Source of the DNA: Candidatus Merdivicinus excrementipullorum
Lineage (GTDB): Bacteria > Bacillota > Clostridia > Oscillospirales > Ruminococcaceae
Direction of reading: 5' to 3'
DNA length: 64,000 bases
Assembly (NCBI GenBank): GCA_018716725.1
Contig: DVJP01000039.1
Coordinates: forward strand, 42,945-106,944
Under the pieces are notes generated by a model that was given only the letters and a program-made list of their open reading frames with translations, had not been told where the DNA came from and did no database searches. Shown here in pieces: positions 42,191-50,141 of the stretch. Each line of letters begins with the position of its first letter. The stretch's first letter is position 1. The position numbers and the translations under genes are program-made.

Positions 42191-42853
42191 TTAACAGCGA
42201 GGTTTCGCCGCCGCCTTTAAATGGGCCTTGACCGACTCCAAATCCGGGTCGCACAGCAAGGGCAGGGCCTTTACCAGTTCTTCCGGCGGCAGGTCCCACC
42301 ACTTCCATTCCAGCAATAGCGCAATGAGTTCGTCGTCAAAGCGTTTTTTGAGAAACCGGGCCGGGTTTCCGCCCACAACATGGTACGGCTCCACGTCCTT
42401 TGCCACCACCGAACCGGCGGCGATAATGGCCCCGTCCCCGATTTTCACCCCCGGCATAATGACGCTTTCCCGGCCGATCCACACGTCATTGCCGATGACC
42501 GTGTCCCCCTTAAAGGGCAGCTGGGCCATGTGGGGCGGCACAGCCTCCTCCCAGGCCCCGCCGAATACGGCAAAGGGATAGGTGCTGACGCTGGAAATCC
42601 GGTGGTTGGCCGGGCCCATGATAAACTTTGTCCCGCTGGCAATGGAGCAGAATTTGCCGATAATCAACCGGTCGCCGAATTCCGGCCAGTTAAAGAGCAC
42701 GTTATTTTTCTCAAAACCCGTGGGGTCTACTGGGTCGTCGTAATAGGTGTAGTCCCCGATAATGATGTTGGGGGCCTTGACTACGTTTTTTATAAAACAC
42801 GAGGTGTGGTACTGGTTGGGAAAAATCTCGCTGGGATTTGGAATCTGTTTCAT
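42191..42853 (-). CDS. Vat-type xenobiotic O-acetyltransferase
   Basis: A 220-aa left-handed beta-helix acetyltransferase of the Vat/CatB class. Typical features are the [13 protein letters not shown] start, the catalytic His in [15 protein letters not shown], and hexapeptide repeats such as [20 protein letters not shown]. Family members acetylate streptogramin A or chloramphenicol, but many chromosomal copies have unknown substrates. The start MKQIPNP has AAGGAG 8 nt upstream. It lies downstream of folT on the same strand. Confidence 0.9.
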   Translation of the reverse strand: MKQIPNPSEIFPNQYHTSCFIKNVVKAPNIIIGDYTYYDDPVDPTGFEKNNVLFNWPEFGDRLIIGKFCSIASGTKFIMGPANHRISSVSTYPFAVFGGAWEEAVPPHMAQLPFKGDTVIGNDVWIGRESVIMPGVKIGDGAIIAAGSVVAKDVEPYHVVGGNPARFLKKRFDDELIALLLEWKWWDLPPEELVKALPLLCDPDLESVKAHLKAAAKPRC

Positions 42854-43018
42854 AAGCAATTCTCCTTTTCTTTTTTGCATCATCTCCTTTCTTTTGCAGA
42901 TGCGGTGGCAACCGCCCTCTTTTTGCGAATCTCTCTCATAAAATACCTTCTTTTCTCAAGCAGAATGGAATTTTTCCGTGGGGCAGAAAACGGTGGGCGC
43001 GCAATGGTCCGTATTTTT

Positions 43019-43648
43019 CTATATCAGCGGCATACGGCCCTTGGGCTGCTCAGGGATCCATTTCATCTTTACCAGGATGGGCAGGGTCACCTGGTAAAAC
43101 AGCACCAGCAAAATCACTTCCACCGGCAGGAGCATCAGGTTTTTCACAGTGCTGCTGGCCATGTAGAAATAGTACCCCTTAGAAAACAGAACGGCGCTCC
43201 ACAAAGAACCAAGCAGGATGTTGACGCACACGTTGATAATCAGCTTGCAGCAAAGGATGCGGGCTATCGTAATCCGCGCCCGGTAAAAAAACAGCGCATA
43301 CACGAAGGAACCCAGCATGGCGCTTAAGGTGTACCCAAAGAAAAAACCGCCGCTGGGATTTGCCAGAAAGCCCAGAATGTCCCGGACAAAGCCGAAAATT
43401 AAAGCCATTACCGGGCCGCAGACCATGCAGCACATGGAATTGGTGAAATACCCGAAGTACACCCGCAGGTTGTCCCCGAAGGGCATGGGGATATAAAACA
43501 TCCCGATGATAATGTCCAGCCCGATAAACAGGGCGGTGACGGCCAGTACCCGGGGCTTTTTGACCTCGCCGGCCGCTTCCTTCCAGTAGGAAGGGGTAAA
43601 GGGAGTGCGGAACGTCCGAAGATTGCTTGGGTTTTCTGTTTTTTGCAT
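43019..43648 (-). CDS. folT: Folate-family ECF transporter S-component
   Basis: A 209-aa membrane protein with about six helices. LAVTALFIGLDIIIGMFYIP and GYFTNSMCCMVCGPVMALI resemble the conserved cores of FolT proteins, and the segment GFVRDILGFLANPSGGFFFG is typical. It would capture folates for a shared EcfAAT module encoded elsewhere. A tetrahydrofolate riboswitch in its leader supports the call. AAAGGAGG precedes the ATG. Confidence 0.93.
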   Translation of the reverse strand: MQKTENPSNLRTFRTPFTPSYWKEAAGEVKKPRVLAVTALFIGLDIIIGMFYIPMPFGDNLRVYFGYFTNSMCCMVCGPVMALIFGFVRDILGFLANPSGGFFFGYTLSAMLGSFVYALFFYRARITIARILCCKLIINVCVNILLGSLWSAVLFSKGYYFYMASSTVKNLMLLPVEVILLVLFYQVTLPILVKMKWIPEQPKGRMPLI

Positions 43649-43716
43649 AAAAATACCTCCTTTGCAGATATGTCACTCGTAGCTACATACCCCATAGGAG
43701 GCCCTATCCGGTATAT

Positions 43717-43820
43717 AGCAGCGGGATGCGGGCCTTGCACCGCAAGCCGGAACCCGGCTTTTCGTCCGCCCGGCAACTCCCCGTCCGAGCGACACTTAAC
43801 GCGCAAAACCCTACTCTGCT
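43717..43820 (-). promoter_or_regulatory. Tetrahydrofolate (THF) riboswitch
   Basis: The minus strand shows the conserved THF aptamer blocks in order: GCAGAGTAGG, GCGTTAAGTG, GGGAGTTGCCGGGCGGACGA, GGTGCAAGGCCCGCATCCCG and the closing CTGCT. Outer AGCAG/CTGCT pairs form P1. It lies 68 nt upstream of folT. Because no terminator follows, control of translation is more likely than attenuation. Confidence 0.92.
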
Positions 43821-43834
43821 TTTGTTTCGTTGTC

Positions 43835-43863
43835 AGTATACCACAAAAACCGGCGGCTGTCCA
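43835..43863 (-). promoter_or_regulatory. folT promoter
   Basis: Minus-strand TGGACA (43858-43863), 17-nt spacer and TATACT (43835-43840), directly before the riboswitch. Confidence 0.8.
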
Positions 43864-43885
43864 CCGGTTTTGCAAAATTTTCCCT

Positions 43886-44305
43886 TTACAGGATTTTTTC
43901 CATCCGTACATGGGGGCAGTGTTCGTCCAGATACGGCTCCGAAACCGTCCGGTAGCCCAGCTTTTTGTAAAAGCCCTCCGCCTGCATTTGGGCGCTTAAA
44001 CAGAGCATTTTTCCGCCCAGTTCCAGCACCCGCTTTTCCGCCTCGCAAAGGAGCCTGGCGCCCAGTCCTTTGCCCCGGTATTCCGGCAGCACGGCCACCC
44101 GGCCGATATGCCAGCCGGCTTCCCCGTCCGGGAATATCCGGGCGCACCCAACGGCTTTCTCCCCGTCGTACAAAATCAAATGGTCGCAGGTCTTGTCCGT
44201 TTCATCAAATTCGTTGGCAAAGCCCTGTTCCTTTACAAAAACTGTTTCCCGGATATTTAAAGCGTCCCCGAAATCCTGGGGGCTTTTCCGCCATACTGCC
44301 GTCAT
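43886..44305 (-). CDS. GNAT-family N-acetyltransferase
   Basis: A 139-aa GNAT. The acetyl-CoA loop is in VAVLPEYRGKGLGARLLCEA, the N-terminal part has DALNIRETVFVKEQGF, and the end has KLGYRTVSEPYLDEHCPHV. This matches the YjcF/ElaA-like subgroup. The substrate is unknown. AAAGGAG precedes the ATG. It is divergent from the Gfo/Idh gene and upstream of the folT promoter. Confidence 0.92.
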   Translation of the reverse strand: MTAVWRKSPQDFGDALNIRETVFVKEQGFANEFDETDKTCDHLILYDGEKAVGCARIFPDGEAGWHIGRVAVLPEYRGKGLGARLLCEAEKRVLELGGKMLCLSAQMQAEGFYKKLGYRTVSEPYLDEHCPHVRMEKIL

Positions 44306-44394
44306 ATTGCTTCTCCTTTCCCTGCACAGAAGAGCAATTTCCGTCTCCGGAATCGCGCCTGTGCATTTTCAATTTTTTTCAAAAACTTCTTGAT

Positions 44395-44418
44395 TTTTTT
44401 CGGAATCGCTCCTATAAT
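44395..44418 (+). promoter_or_regulatory. Promoter of the Gfo/Idh/MocA gene
   Basis: TTGATT, a 17-nt spacer (TTTTTCGG..CTCC) and TATAAT near 44413-44418, about 50 nt before the ATG. Confidence 0.7.
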
Positions 44419-44466
44419 AAAGCCATGCAACCCGGCTTCTGACCCAAATAAAAGGAGTGATCTTGT

Positions 44467-45525
44467 ATGGACAAACTGAAAGTTGCCGTCATCGGCTGCG
44501 GCGCCATTGCCAACAGCGCCCACATTCCCTCTTACCTAAACAATCCCGACGCGGAAATCAAGTATTTCTGCGACATCATCCCGGAACGGGCCCAAAAGGC
44601 TGTGGAAAAATACGGCTGCGGCACGGCCATTATCGATTACCACGACGCTTTAAACGACCCGGAAATCGAAGCGGTGTCCGTGTGCACCCCCAACAATATG
44701 CACCCGGTCATCGCCATTGACGCCCTGCGGGCTGGAAAAAACGTCCTCTGCGAAAAACCGGCGGCCCGCACTTATGCGGAAGCGCTGGAAATGCAGAAGG
44801 TCCAGCACGAAACCGGCAAGGTGCTGAATATCGGCGTGGTCAACCGGTTTAACAACGGCGTCAACGTCATTAAAAACATCATCGACAGCGGCGAGCTTGG
44901 CGAAGTGTTCCATGTATACGCCAGTTTCCGGGCTTACCGCTCCATTCCGGGCTTAGGCGGCGATTTTACCACCAAGGCGGTGGCCGGGGGCGGCGCTCTT
45001 ATTGACTGGGGCGTCCATTACCTGGACATCGTCATGTACTGCTGCGGCGACCCCATCCCCAAAACTGTTTCCGGCGAAACCTTCTCCCGCCTGGGCCGGG
45101 ATATGAAAAATTACGTTTACACCGACATGTGGGCTGGCCCGCCAAAGTACGACGGGACATATGACGTGGAGGATTCCGTCACGGGCTTAATCCGCACCAG
45201 CGGCCCTGTGATTACTCTAAACGGCGCCTGGGCCCAGAATATCGGCGAGGGCGCAAGCTACATTGATTTTATGGGGGACAAGGGCGGCATCCGGCTCCAG
45301 TACGGCAAGGACTTTAAGCTTTATACCGTCAAAGGCGGCGCGCTGATGGAATGCACCCCCAAATACCAGACCCGGGACCATTTCCAGAATGAAATCGACG
45401 CGTTTGTTCGCTGTATCCGCACCGGGGAAAAGCTCCCCTCCCACATTGACAGCGCCATCCTGACCTCCCGGATTATGCAGGGCCTTTACGACTCCGCGGA
45501 ATCCCACCGGGAAGTTGTATTTTAA
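44467..45525 (+). CDS. Gfo/Idh/MocA-family oxidoreductase
   Basis: A 352-aa NAD(P)-dependent sugar dehydrogenase-like enzyme. The Rossmann motif is VIGCGAIANSAHIP, the Lys of the conserved EKP motif is in VLCEKPAARTYAEA, and the C-terminal domain has the catalytic region ALIDWGVHYLDIVMY. It may oxidise or epimerise an inositol- or hexose-type substrate. It has its own promoter and AAAGGAGTGATCTTGT before the ATG, and is convergent with the S51 peptidase gene. Confidence 0.92.
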   Translation: MDKLKVAVIGCGAIANSAHIPSYLNNPDAEIKYFCDIIPERAQKAVEKYGCGTAIIDYHDALNDPEIEAVSVCTPNNMHPVIAIDALRAGKNVLCEKPAARTYAEALEMQKVQHETGKVLNIGVVNRFNNGVNVIKNIIDSGELGEVFHVYASFRAYRSIPGLGGDFTTKAVAGGGALIDWGVHYLDIVMYCCGDPIPKTVSGETFSRLGRDMKNYVYTDMWAGPPKYDGTYDVEDSVTGLIRTSGPVITLNGAWAQNIGEGASYIDFMGDKGGIRLQYGKDFKLYTVKGGALMECTPKYQTRDHFQNEIDAFVRCIRTGEKLPSHIDSAILTSRIMQGLYDSAESHREVVF

Positions 45526-45559
45526 CGCAGCAAAACGTTGGAAACGGATTTCTGGGCTT

Positions 45560-46183
45560 TTATTCCCCAATAATCTGCGCGCCCGCGTCGGTTATCCAAA
45601 CCGCCTGTTTATCAGTCAGAGAAATTTCCCCATTTTCCGGCACGTTTCCACAGGGAAGCCCCTGGAGGCAATGGGGGATCACCGGGTTTTTCAGAAAGCC
45701 CAGGCCGTTTTCAAAATTCCCGGCGGCTACCATGCTTCCGGCGCTTACCCCGATATAAAACAGCCCGTCTTCCACTGCCTGGGTCAGCAATGGGCGGAAG
45801 CCGGTGCGGAGGATTTCATCCATCAAAGTATCCGCCCTCCCGCCTGTAAACAGGACGGCGTCAAATTGGCGGAATTCCGCCCTGGTTGGCAGACGAATAT
45901 CCAAAGGCAGAGCGGAAAGGTCCTCCGCCGCAGAATATATGCGCTGGTATCCGTGCGACAACAGATACGTTAAATTGTAAAGAAAGATATTTTCCTTCCG
46001 GATTCCCATTTGAAGCAGCCCGGCCATGCCGGCGATGATGCCTTCTCTCCCTCCGTCGCTGTCCAGGGACGCGCAAGGGATTAACATGATTTTAATCTGT
46101 TCCGGCCTTTTGTGAATCCGGCTGACAAACAAGGACTGCATAACGTCTGTCAATCCGGCCGAGGTAAGCAGAATCTGTTTCAT
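45560..46183 (-). CDS. Peptidase S51/dipeptidase E-like protein
   Basis: A 207-aa type 1 glutamine amidotransferase-like fold. The nucleophile Ser sits in YIGVSAGSMVAAG, and FTGGRADTLMD forms the oxyanion region. It resembles the PepE branch, which cleaves Asp-X dipeptides, but the substrate is not certain. The start MKQILLTSAG follows AGGAGGAAATA; the track ORF starts 72 nt too early. Confidence 0.85.
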   Translation of the reverse strand: MKQILLTSAGLTDVMQSLFVSRIHKRPEQIKIMLIPCASLDSDGGREGIIAGMAGLLQMGIRKENIFLYNLTYLLSHGYQRIYSAAEDLSALPLDIRLPTRAEFRQFDAVLFTGGRADTLMDEILRTGFRPLLTQAVEDGLFYIGVSAGSMVAAGNFENGLGFLKNPVIPHCLQGLPCGNVPENGEISLTDKQAVWITDAGAQIIGE

Positions 46184-46213
46184 TATTTCCTCCTGAATCC
46201 CAAATAGTGATAG

Positions 46214-46263
46214 AACAAAACAGAAGCGGCTGTCCCCCAGAGGTTCAAGGGACAACCGCTTTT
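46214..46263 (-). terminator. Terminator of rpsT
   Basis: On the minus strand AAGCGGTTGTCCC pairs with GGGACAGCCGCTT, followed by CTGTTTTGTT. Confidence 0.8.
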
Positions 46264-46289
46264 ATTTTCCAAAGACGTTCCTTACCGGA

Positions 46290-46553
46290 TTACGCCTTTG
46301 CTGCGTTCAGTTTGGATGCAATCTGAGATTTTTTCCGGGCAGCAGCGTTCTTGTGGATGATGCCCTTGGCCGCAGACTGGTCGATGGTCTTGAAAGCAGC
46401 TTTTGCAACCTCAGCTTTGTCAGCGGCATTGTCCGCGATAGCAGCGTTAGCGGCTTTCAGGGCAGCCTTCAGGTTACCTTTCAGGATTCTGTTCTGCAAA
46501 GTCTTGGTAGCAGAAACTTTAACGCGTTTCTTTGCTGATTTGATATTCGGCAT
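46290..46553 (-). CDS. rpsT: 30S ribosomal protein S20
   Basis: An 87-aa S20 starting MPNIKSAKKRVKVS with the usual Lys- and Ala-rich helices (KAAFKTIDQSAAKGIIHKNA). It binds 16S rRNA. GGAGGTGCAAATA precedes the ATG. Codon use is highly biased, as for other ribosomal genes. It is divergent from gpr across about 200 nt of AT-rich sequence without other genes. Confidence 0.98.
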   Translation of the reverse strand: MPNIKSAKKRVKVSATKTLQNRILKGNLKAALKAANAAIADNAADKAEVAKAAFKTIDQSAAKGIIHKNAAARKKSQIASKLNAAKA

Positions 46554-46756
46554 TATTTGCACCTCCTTCACATAAAGTTAGCCTGCTCCGCGCAAACTAA
46601 CCGAGGATTGCGCTTCTCAGCGTTTTGTCAAGCCCAAACCCAGAGACACAATGGGCGGGCATATGACAGCTTTTATATCATACCATTTTTCAAAAGAAAT
46701 TGCAAGTGTTTTCCAAAAGAAATTTACGCGAAAATTTGCGGAAAGGAGCCTGCCCC

Positions 46757-47575
46757 ATGAATCCACGCACCGACCTGGCCCTGGAACGGGTTTTATCCGC
46801 CGGGTCTATGCCTCCCGGCGCGTCCTGCCGGGAGGAAATCCTTTACGGGATCCCCTGCACTTCCGTGGAAATTAAGAGAGAGGATGCCGCGGCGTCCTTG
46901 GGAAAGCCGGAAGGGGTTTATTACACCCTCCGCTGCCCGCCTTTTTCCCAGGCCGCGCCGGACCTCCCCGCCCAGGCGGAAGCGGCCGCCGCTCTGATTG
47001 CCCGGCTTCTGCCGGAGGAAGGGCCGGTGCTGACAGTGGGACTTGGCAATTCGGCCATCACCCCGGACGCTTTAGGGCCGGAGGTGTCCCGGCTGCTTTT
47101 GGCCACCCGCCACATCCCGCCGGAAGCCATGCCCCCCTCCTTCCCCAAGCTGCGGCCCTCCGCCGTCATCGCCCCCGGCGTTTTAGGCCAGACGGGCATA
47201 GAAAGCGCGGAAATTATCGCCGCTTTGGTCAAGGAAATCCAGCCCTCCGCCGTCATTGCCGTGGACGCCCTGGCCGCCGGGGAGCTTTCCCGGCTGGGGA
47301 CTACCATCCAAATCTGCGACAGCGGCATCTCCCCCGGTTCCGGCGTCCAGAACCGCCGCAAGGAGCTGAGCCGCCGCACCTTGGGCGTACCGGTCATCGC
47401 CGTAGGCATCCCCACAGTGGCCGACTGCGCCCGGGAGGACGGCCCGCCCATGATGGTCACGCCCCGGGAAATTGACGCCATTATCCTAAACGCCGCCAAG
47501 ACCATCGCCTTCGCCATCGACCGTGCCCTTCAGCCCAGCCTGTCGTTGGAGGATTTGACGGCCCTTTCCAGCTGA
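46757..47575 (+). CDS. gpr: Spore germination protease GPR
   Basis: A 272-aa GPR (peptidase family A25). It digests small acid-soluble spore proteins when spores germinate, releasing amino acids and freeing the DNA. The conserved blocks are TVGLGNSAITPDALGP, GVLGQTGIESAEII, DALAAGELSRLGTTIQICDS and SPGSGVQNRRKELSRRTLG. The start MNPRTDL follows AAAGGAG and is preferred over the track start. It is shorter than the Bacillus enzyme (about 370 aa), apparently at the C-terminus. Its presence marks the organism as a spore former. Confidence 0.95.
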   Translation: MNPRTDLALERVLSAGSMPPGASCREEILYGIPCTSVEIKREDAAASLGKPEGVYYTLRCPPFSQAAPDLPAQAEAAAALIARLLPEEGPVLTVGLGNSAITPDALGPEVSRLLLATRHIPPEAMPPSFPKLRPSAVIAPGVLGQTGIESAEIIAALVKEIQPSAVIAVDALAAGELSRLGTTIQICDSGISPGSGVQNRRKELSRRTLGVPVIAVGIPTVADCAREDGPPMMVTPREIDAIILNAAKTIAFAIDRALQPSLSLEDLTALSS

Positions 47576-47648
47576 ACGGACGCCCAAAAAATCCAAATAT
47601 CCTGGTAAAAATCCAAATTTTATCCTAGCGGAAATTCCCCCCGGCCGG

Positions 47649-47654
47649 TATAAT
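47649..47654 (+). promoter_or_regulatory. Probable -10 element of the hydantoinase-like gene
   Basis: TATAAT about 82 nt upstream of the ATG; the -35 region is poor. Confidence 0.45.
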
Positions 47655-47736
47655 AAAAATAAAATGCGGCCTGACGCTGGGATGAAGCACAGAAATCAAA
47701 TTCAGCTCAGCAGAAAAGCACCAAGGAGAGATAGTC

Positions 47737-49761
47737 ATGCATTTGGTTTTGGGAATTGACACCGGCGGCACCTACACGGACGCCGTTTTGTACGACACGG
47801 AAACAGGGCGGGTCGTGGCCTCCGGCAAGGCCCAGACCACCCGGGACGATTTGTCCGTCGGCATCAACGCCGTTATGGACGCCCTGCCGCCGGATCTATT
47901 GAAACAGATCGAGTCCCTGTCCCTTTCCACCACCCTGGCCACCAACGCCTGCGTGGAGGACAAGGGCGGCCGGGCCAAGCTGATTTTCATCGGGGCGGAA
48001 CGGCCGGTGGTGGAGGAAACCGGGGCCAAATACGGCCTGCCTCCCGCCGGCGAAATCTTTTTCCTGGATGCGGAAATCCAGTTTGACGGAACCGTTGCCC
48101 GGGAACCGGACTGGGATGCTTTCCTGCGGGATATCCCGCCCTTTTTGGAGGGGGCGGACTCTCTGGCGGTGGTCTCCTTCCAGGGCATCAAAAACCCCAC
48201 TCTGGAGCAGAAGGCAAAAAAACTGCTGCTGGACCACTTCGGCATGTTCACTGTCTGCGGCCATGAGCTGTTCTGGAGCTTAAACTACATCAAACGGGGG
48301 GCCAGCACCCTGTTGAACGCCCGGTTAATCCCGGTTATCACCGATTTCCTGGCGGCTATCCACAAAAACCTGGAAAGCCGGGGGATTTCCGTGCCCATTG
48401 TCATTGTCCGCAGCGACGGGACCTTGATGTCGGAGGAATTCTCCCTGGAACGGCCGGTGGAAACCATCCTCTGCGGCCCGGCGGCCAGCGTCCTGGGGGG
48501 CGTGGCCCTGTCCGGGGCGGAAAACTGCGCCATTGTGGACATGGGCGGCACCACCACCGACATTGCCCTGGTGAAAAAAGGCGTGCCGGTGAAAGGCGAC
48601 GGCGGTGTGTCCATCGGCAAATGGGACACCTTTGTGGATTCCGTTTACATTCACACCATCGGACTGGGCGGCGACAGCTGGGTGAAGCTTGCCAAGCCCG
48701 GCGAACAGGCCGACGGCCTGGAAATCGGCCCCCAGCGGGTGATGCCCCTGTGCGCCGCTGCAGCACGCTGGCCCTGGGTCCGGGAGAATTTGGCGGATTT
48801 GGTGGAGCGGATGCCCGTTTCCACCCACCCCCTCCACGAGTTTTTCTGCCTGGTGCGGGATATTTCCGGGGACTCCCATTATACCGCCCAGGAACAGGCT
48901 GTCTGCCAGGCCCTGCAAAAGGGCGCCATGCGCATTGACAAGCTGGCGGAGGCCGCCGGCGCGGACCTGTACACCTTAAACACCAAGCGGCTGGAATCGG
49001 AAGGGCTGATTCTCCGGTGCGGCTTCACCCCCACCGACGCCATGCACATCCGAGGGGATTTCACCCGCTTTGACGGGGAGGCCTCCCGTCTGGCGGCGGA
49101 ATTTTTGTCCCACCAGCTGGAAATCACGCCGGACGGGTTCTGCGCCCGGGTGGCCAATCGGGTGAAAAAGCAGCTCTTTCTCCATGTGATCCAGGCCATG
49201 CTGGAAAACCTTTCGCCCGCTTTCCGGAAGGAAGGCTTAAACGGCGGCCTGGCCCGGATCATCGAAGCGGCCTGGGACAACCAGGACGCGCCCAGCCCCC
49301 TGCTGCACTTCTTCCCGCGAACGAAAATGACCTTAGTGGGCATCGGGGCTTCCACCCATCTGTTTTTGCCGGATGTGGCCAAAGCGTTGGGGGCGGAATG
49401 CATCATCCCGGAAAACGCGGCGGTGGCCAACGCCTTAGGGGCTGTCACCGGCCGGGTATCCGCCACCGTCACCGCTCAGATTCTCCCGGCGGGAACGTCG
49501 GAGGAGGACGGCTGCTACATCTGCACCCCCCGCCAGCGGATTTTCACCGAGGATTACGAAAACGCTTTCCTGTTGGCGGAGGAAACCGCCCGGAAGGAAG
49601 CGGAGGAGGAAGCCCGCCGCCGGGGAGCCAAAGGGGAAATCCTGGTCACCTCCCACGATTCCTCCCAAAGCGCCCGGGTGGGCCAGGAAGCCGTCAACTC
49701 CCACGATTTGATCCTGACGGAGTCGGTCACCGCCACAGCCAGCGGCAGCGCCGGTTTCTAG
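47737..49761 (+). CDS. Hydantoinase/oxoprolinase family protein
   Basis: A 674-aa protein of the HyuA/OplA ASKHA superfamily. An N-terminal nucleotide-binding lobe shows GIDTGGTYTDAVLYD, the middle shows STTLATNACVEDKGG, and a second phosphate-binding loop shows VDMGGTTTDIALVKKG. Residues 390-450 look like an inserted winged-helix region (ALQKGAMRIDKLAEAAGADL), common in clostridial members. Known relatives hydrolyse 5-oxoproline or hydantoins with ATP, but no HyuB partner is present, so the reaction here is open. AAGGAGAGATAGTC precedes the ATG. Confidence 0.88.
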   Translation: MHLVLGIDTGGTYTDAVLYDTETGRVVASGKAQTTRDDLSVGINAVMDALPPDLLKQIESLSLSTTLATNACVEDKGGRAKLIFIGAERPVVEETGAKYGLPPAGEIFFLDAEIQFDGTVAREPDWDAFLRDIPPFLEGADSLAVVSFQGIKNPTLEQKAKKLLLDHFGMFTVCGHELFWSLNYIKRGASTLLNARLIPVITDFLAAIHKNLESRGISVPIVIVRSDGTLMSEEFSLERPVETILCGPAASVLGGVALSGAENCAIVDMGGTTTDIALVKKGVPVKGDGGVSIGKWDTFVDSVYIHTIGLGGDSWVKLAKPGEQADGLEIGPQRVMPLCAAAARWPWVRENLADLVERMPVSTHPLHEFFCLVRDISGDSHYTAQEQAVCQALQKGAMRIDKLAEAAGADLYTLNTKRLESEGLILRCGFTPTDAMHIRGDFTRFDGEASRLAAEFLSHQLEITPDGFCARVANRVKKQLFLHVIQAMLENLSPAFRKEGLNGGLARIIEAAWDNQDAPSPLLHFFPRTKMTLVGIGASTHLFLPDVAKALGAECIIPENAAVANALGAVTGRVSATVTAQILPAGTSEEDGCYICTPRQRIFTEDYENAFLLAEETARKEAEEEARRRGAKGEILVTSHDSSQSARVGQEAVNSHDLILTESVTATASGSAGF

Positions 49762-49792
49762 CGGCGAGCCGCCGCGGGCAAGTCGCCGCGGC
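49761..49792 (+). repeat. 32-bp GC-rich hairpin repeat, copy 3
   Basis: GCGGCGAGCCGCCGC then GGGCAAGTCGCCGCGGC. Its first G is the last base of the hydantoinase stop codon TAG. Confidence 0.85.
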
Positions 49793-49813
49793 CCCATACC
49801 CTTGAGAAATGAA

Positions 49814-49846
49814 ACAGGAGAGGACAGCATCCTCTCCTGTTTTTTG
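49814..49846. terminator. Bidirectional terminator between convergent genes
   Basis: ACAGGAGAGGA pairs with TCCTCTCCTGT around a 5-nt loop, followed by TTTTTT; A residues lie on the other side. Confidence 0.9.
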
Positions 49847-49853
49847 CAAAATT

Positions 49854-50138
49854 TTAAGGAAACTCTTCCGCCGGAACTGCTTCCCATTTTGCCGGGGAAT
49901 CCGGGCAGGAATTGACCCGTTTGGCAGCTCTCAGTTCCACAAAACAGCCGCAGAGAGCGCACATGCCGTTGAGTAAACGGCCGCATTCCCGGCAGGCCGC
50001 CAGACGCTTTTGATATTCCGGTTCCGGGGTTTTCACAATGTCCGGCAAAGCGGCAAGGCGTTCTTCCACAATCCGGGCGAATTCTGTTTCCCCCATTTCC
50101 TTCAGGAGGCATTTCCGGCAGATCCGCTGGTTTTCCAT
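49854..50138 (-). CDS. Small Cys-rich protein, DUF6171-like
   Basis: A 94-aa protein with four Cys groups: CRKCLL, ACRECGRLLNGMCALCGCFV and CPDSPAKWE. This pattern suggests one or two zinc sites. It fits DUF6171-type proteins from Clostridia, whose function is unknown. It lies 3 nt after the arabinofuranosidase stop on the same strand, so it is co-transcribed. The family name is from memory of the pattern. Confidence 0.75.
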   Translation of the reverse strand: MENQRICRKCLLKEMGETEFARIVEERLAALPDIVKTPEPEYQKRLAACRECGRLLNGMCALCGCFVELRAAKRVNSCPDSPAKWEAVPAEEFP

Positions 50139-50141
50139 GGC

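Noticed and set aside
43726-44442. 238-aa plus-strand ORF across the THF riboswitch and GNAT gene
   Set aside because: It crosses a riboswitch, a promoter and an opposite gene; Pro/Arg-rich composition indicates a shadow.
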